From: Amycolatopsis jejuensis
GTDB lineage: Bacteria > Actinomycetota > Actinomycetes > Mycobacteriales > Pseudonocardiaceae
Assembly: GCF_000717335.1 (NCBI RefSeq)
Contig: NZ_JNYZ01000034.1
Coordinates: forward strand, 29,623-93,622
Length of the DNA: 64,000 nucleotides
Direction of reading: 5' to 3'
Numbering within the stretch: position 1 is the first letter of the stretch; the number at the start of each line of letters is the position of its first letter. A program made the translations under genes and the position numbers. Of this stretch, positions 61,365 through 64,000 are shown piece by piece. The notes beneath the pieces were generated by a model. That model was not told the DNA's origin and searched no databases. It saw only the letters and a program-made list of their open reading frames with translations.

Positions 61365-63920
61365 GTGACCGGACCGGCGGATTCGGTACGCCTGCCACCC
61401 GGGCGTGCCGTACTGGTGCGCGGCCCGGGCGGCTCCGGCCGGACCACACTGGCACAGCGGCTGGCCGATGCCCGCCCGGGCCCGGTGCTCCGAGCGGCCG
61501 CCGCCGAGTGGGAGGGCGCGTACGCGGTGGTGCGGCAGCTGGTGCCGGACCTGCCGGTGGATGGCTCGCCGTTGATGGTGGCCGATGCGCTGGCCGCCCG
61601 GTTGGCGCCCGGCACCCTGCTCGTGGTCGACGATGCCCACCTCGCCGATGTGGACTCGATCCGCACGTTGTCGTCGCTGCTGCGGCACCATCCACAGGTC
61701 ACGGTGCTGCTCACCGCCGCGACAGGCGACCCGCGGGCCCGCGCGGACGTGCTCGAATTGCTCACCCGCATGGCCGACGACGAGGTCCGCGTCCCGCCGC
61801 TTGATGCCGCAGAGGTGTCCGAACTGGCGTCGGCACACGGCATCGCCCTGCACCCGACCATGGCCGAACGGCTTTGCCGCCACACTCTCGGGCGGCCGCG
61901 ATTTGTGGTTCAGCTGCTCACCGAGGTCCCACGGACGACCTGGGCCCGCTTCGATCCGAACCTGCCCGCCCCGGCCGCGATTGCGGCGTCGGTCCGCGAG
62001 CGCCTGGCGGCGATTTCCCCTGCGGCGGAACGATTTGTGGCCGCCACCGCGGTACTCGGCGCGGGGGCGGCGGTGCGCTCGGTGGCGGCCTTGGCCGACG
62101 TCGACGACCCGCTGCCGGTGCTCGACGAGGCCTGCGCGACCCGCTTGGTCGAACTCGCCCCACGCGGGCTCTCCGAGGTGGGTCCGCCGGATCCGATGGT
62201 CCGCGCGGCGGTGCTCGCCGAACTGGGCCCGGAGCGGCGCTCGCAGTTGCAGCGGCGGGCGGCTGACCTGGTCGAAGACTCGGCGCGAAGCCTGCGGCTC
62301 CTGGTGGCGGCGAGCCCGGTGCCGGACGCGAGCGTCGCGGACCGCCTCGACGCCATGGCCGTCGAGCGGGCTGCCGAAGGCGCGTGGGGCACCGCTGCAG
62401 TACTGCTCAACGACGCTGGTCGCCTCACCGAGGAACCCTTGCTGCGGCAGGAACGAATCACCCGCGCAGTAGACGCCCTGATCGGCGCCGGTGACGTCTT
62501 CCGCGCCGCCGCTTTGGCTCCGGAGGTGGAAAGCGTCCGCGAGACGCCGTTGCGGGATGCAGTCCTCGGTTACCTGGCGGTAGTCCGTGGCCGAGCCACC
62601 GAGGCAGGCAGCCGGTTGAGCCGTGCGTGGGACATCGTGAACGCATCGCGCGATCCGGAAACGGCGGCGGTGATCTGCCAGCGCTACGTCCTGGACGCCC
62701 TGTGCCGGTACAACGCCGACGACCTGGTGCGCTGGGCGGACCGCGCGATCGAGCTCGCAGTACCCGAGACACCGCCCGCGATCGAAGCCGCCGCCATCCG
62801 TGGCCTCGGCCTCGCCGCATCGGGGCGTGCCCGGCAAGCGCGGCGGGACTACACGCACCTGGCCGAGCGGATCCGGCACGGCGCGCAGGCCCAGCGGGTG
62901 GTCATGGCACGTGGCTGGCTGAACCTGCTCACCGACCGCATCGACGACGCCCGGGTGGATTTGGAAAGCGCCGTACCCACGAGCTACCTGGGCGGCTCGG
63001 CACGGATTTCCCTGTGGGCACAAGCCTGGCTGGCGAGAACGCTGTTCCTGACCGGCGAATGGGACGACGCATTGCGCGTGGTCCGCGAAGCCCGCGGCTT
63101 GATCGACCGCAGCGGAATCATGGTCACCGGCCCACTGCTGTACTGGACGGCGGCCGCAATCCACACCCTGCGCGGCGACCGGGAACGAGCAGACGAGGCA
63201 CTGCTGGCTTGCGCGGCGGGCCCGCAGGATTACGAAATCATGCGAGTCCCCGGCCTGCTGGCAAGAGCACAAGTCGCCGAGGCGGCGGCCGATTCATCCG
63301 GTGTGTTGCGGGCGCTACACCCATTGACCCGCTCGTCACTGCCACGCGCAATCGACGAGCCAGGCCATTGGCCGTGGCAAGATCTGTACGCGCACGCTTT
63401 GGTCCTGAGCGGACGATCCGACGAGGCCGACGCATTTCTCGTTCCGCACGAACGCCTTGCCGCCAAACGCGATCACGTGTCAACTCGGGCAAGGCTAGCC
63501 GCAGCACGGGGACGGCTACTCGGCGCGCGCAATGATCACCCCGGCGCGACCGCAGCCTTCGACGAGGCAATGGAGCTGATCGGAACACTGCCACTGCGAT
63601 ACGACCAAGCTCGGATGGCGTTCGCATACGGACAGACGTTGCGGAGGTTGGGCCGCCGCGCACGGGCAGACACCCAACTGGCAGCCGCACGAGACGGCTT
63701 CGCCTCAATGGGCGCAACGACCTACGCCGCCCGCTGCGACCGAGAACTCCGCGCCGGCGGAGTACACGTCCCAAGGTCCGGAGCCGACAAAACCCTCACC
63801 CCGCAAGAAGAAGCGGTAGCAAGATTGGTCGCAAGGGGACAATCCAACCGAGAAGTAGCAGCAGAACTGTTCCTCTCCGTGAAAACCGTCCAATACCACT
63901 TAGAGGTCCTAACAGAATGA
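61365..63920 (+). CDS. Large LuxR-type (LAL-like) regulator, truncated in its DNA-binding domain
   Basis: An 851-codon protein with an N-terminal AAA/NACHT-like ATPase (Walker A VRGPGGSGRTTL, Walker B TLLVVDDAHLAD), a long helical TPR-like middle, and the beginning of a C-terminal LuxR helix-turn-helix: LTPQEEAVARLVARGQSNREVAAELFLSVKTVQYHL. The frame then leaves the family after VQYHL and stops at 63920, about 20 residues early, where different, more AT-rich DNA begins. GGGAGGA precedes the GTG. Before damage it was the likely activator of the ben genes, 28 nt upstream. Confidence 0.85.
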   Translation: MTGPADSVRLPPGRAVLVRGPGGSGRTTLAQRLADARPGPVLRAAAAEWEGAYAVVRQLVPDLPVDGSPLMVADALAARLAPGTLLVVDDAHLADVDSIRTLSSLLRHHPQVTVLLTAATGDPRARADVLELLTRMADDEVRVPPLDAAEVSELASAHGIALHPTMAERLCRHTLGRPRFVVQLLTEVPRTTWARFDPNLPAPAAIAASVRERLAAISPAAERFVAATAVLGAGAAVRSVAALADVDDPLPVLDEACATRLVELAPRGLSEVGPPDPMVRAAVLAELGPERRSQLQRRAADLVEDSARSLRLLVAASPVPDASVADRLDAMAVERAAEGAWGTAAVLLNDAGRLTEEPLLRQERITRAVDALIGAGDVFRAAALAPEVESVRETPLRDAVLGYLAVVRGRATEAGSRLSRAWDIVNASRDPETAAVICQRYVLDALCRYNADDLVRWADRAIELAVPETPPAIEAAAIRGLGLAASGRARQARRDYTHLAERIRHGAQAQRVVMARGWLNLLTDRIDDARVDLESAVPTSYLGGSARISLWAQAWLARTLFLTGEWDDALRVVREARGLIDRSGIMVTGPLLYWTAAAIHTLRGDRERADEALLACAAGPQDYEIMRVPGLLARAQVAEAAADSSGVLRALHPLTRSSLPRAIDEPGHWPWQDLYAHALVLSGRSDEADAFLVPHERLAAKRDHVSTRARLAAARGRLLGARNDHPGATAAFDEAMELIGTLPLRYDQARMAFAYGQTLRRLGRRARADTQLAAARDGFASMGATTYAARCDRELRAGGVHVPRSGADKTLTPQEEAVARLVARGQSNREVAAELFLSVKTVQYHLEVLTE

Positions 63921-64000
63921 TCTTGGTTTGTGGTTTGATGTCTCCTGTTGTTGATCATGTGGCGGGAGGTTGGTGTGGCCCAGCGCAGGCCGTGGGAAGT
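63902..64000 (+). mobile_element. Left end of a probable IS5-type insertion sequence
   Basis: From about 63902 the sequence changes abruptly: GAGGTCCTAACAGAATGATC, then a T-rich stretch unlike the surrounding coding DNA, then a ribosome binding site and transposase-like start. It interrupts the LuxR-type gene. The right end, the other inverted repeat and any target duplication lie outside the window, so the boundary is approximate. Confidence 0.65.
63975..64000 (+). CDS. Probable transposase, N-terminus only (partial)
   Basis: GTG 63975 preceded by GGGAGG at 5 nt. The visible peptide MAQRRPWEV matches the typical beginning of IS5-family transposases (xRRPWEVSDELW). Only nine residues are in the window, so the call rests on this short match plus the insertion context. 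Confidence 0.55.

Noticed and set aside
58845..63272. Very long open frame on the minus strand (over 1,400 codons)
   Set aside because: It is antisense to benC/D and the LuxR-type gene, has low-complexity Arg/His/Gly/Gln composition and no recognisable domain; typical shadow frame of GC-rich genes.
63900..64000. Natural C-terminal variation of the LuxR-type protein
   Set aside because: The change occurs inside the recognition helix together with a shift in base composition and a new start with a strong ribosome binding site, which points to an insertion.

Overview
The window is very GC-rich DNA from an actinomycete. GTG starts are common, stop and start codons overlap as ATGA or GTGA throughout, and third codon positions are mostly G or C. 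The gene mix (MtrAB-like two-component pair, SoxR with a flavin reductase, CoxE-like VWA and MoxR pair) and two GTGAAGGGAACC-type hairpin repeats suggest Pseudonocardiaceae, most likely Amycolatopsis or a relative. The genus is an inference. No rRNA, tRNA or CRISPR array was seen. About 61 genes are called; the first and last run off the window edges.

Region 1 (1-22302) is a catabolic island of two divergent blocks. The left block reads leftward from 10.8 kb: a five-part oligopeptide-type ABC importer, an isochorismatase-like amidohydrolase, a class IV aminotransferase, an acetamidase/formamidase, a hydantoinase-type cyclic amidohydrolase and a thiamine-diphosphate enzyme. The right block reads rightward: an NCS1 (Mhp1-like) permease, a 51-aa AtzG-like protein coupled to an amidase, a BMP-type ABC importer, a CapA-like phosphoesterase, a second amidase and a zinc-type dehydrogenase. 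All four promoter regions carry pairs of a TTCA-TATA-TGA box, so one regulator may control the whole set. The logic fits uptake and stepwise ring and amide hydrolysis of an unknown cyclic ureide, imide or similar N-compound. The substrate is not known.

Region 2 (22304-32 kb): GH65 phosphorylase with beta-phosphoglucomutase, ArsR and ROK regulators, a carotenoid-cleavage oxygenase operon divergent from PadR with a long palindromic operator, an aldo/keto reductase, and the MoxR-VWA pair.

Region 3 (33-47 kb) holds housekeeping and stress genes: adenosine deaminase broken by an amber codon, an MT0933-like small protein, RecQ, DUF6314, DinB, SoxR with FMN reductase, a response regulator, kinase and GerMN lipoprotein operon, PAP2, LysR, and a fluoroacetate-dehalogenase-like hydrolase. 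Its spaces between convergent genes are filled with decayed tandem repeats whose end copies lie inside the 3' ends of the flanking genes. One array has also expanded inside the lipoprotein gene.

Region 4 (47-53 kb): pirin, M20 peptidase-like protein, MarR with a divergent FAD monooxygenase and two clear operators, a secreted Nep1-like (NPP1) protein, a small secreted protein, and a class III CoA-transferase with a MarR regulator.

Region 5 (53.6-64 kb) is aromatic catabolism: catR-catB-catA-catC leftward and benA-benB-benC/D rightward, turning benzoate into catechol and on toward 3-oxoadipate enol-lactone. BenC, an FCD-type domain and BenD are one 812-aa polypeptide. catB carries a one-base frameshift. 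The large LuxR-type regulator after ben is cut within its DNA-binding helix by sequence that looks like the start of an insertion element at the right edge.
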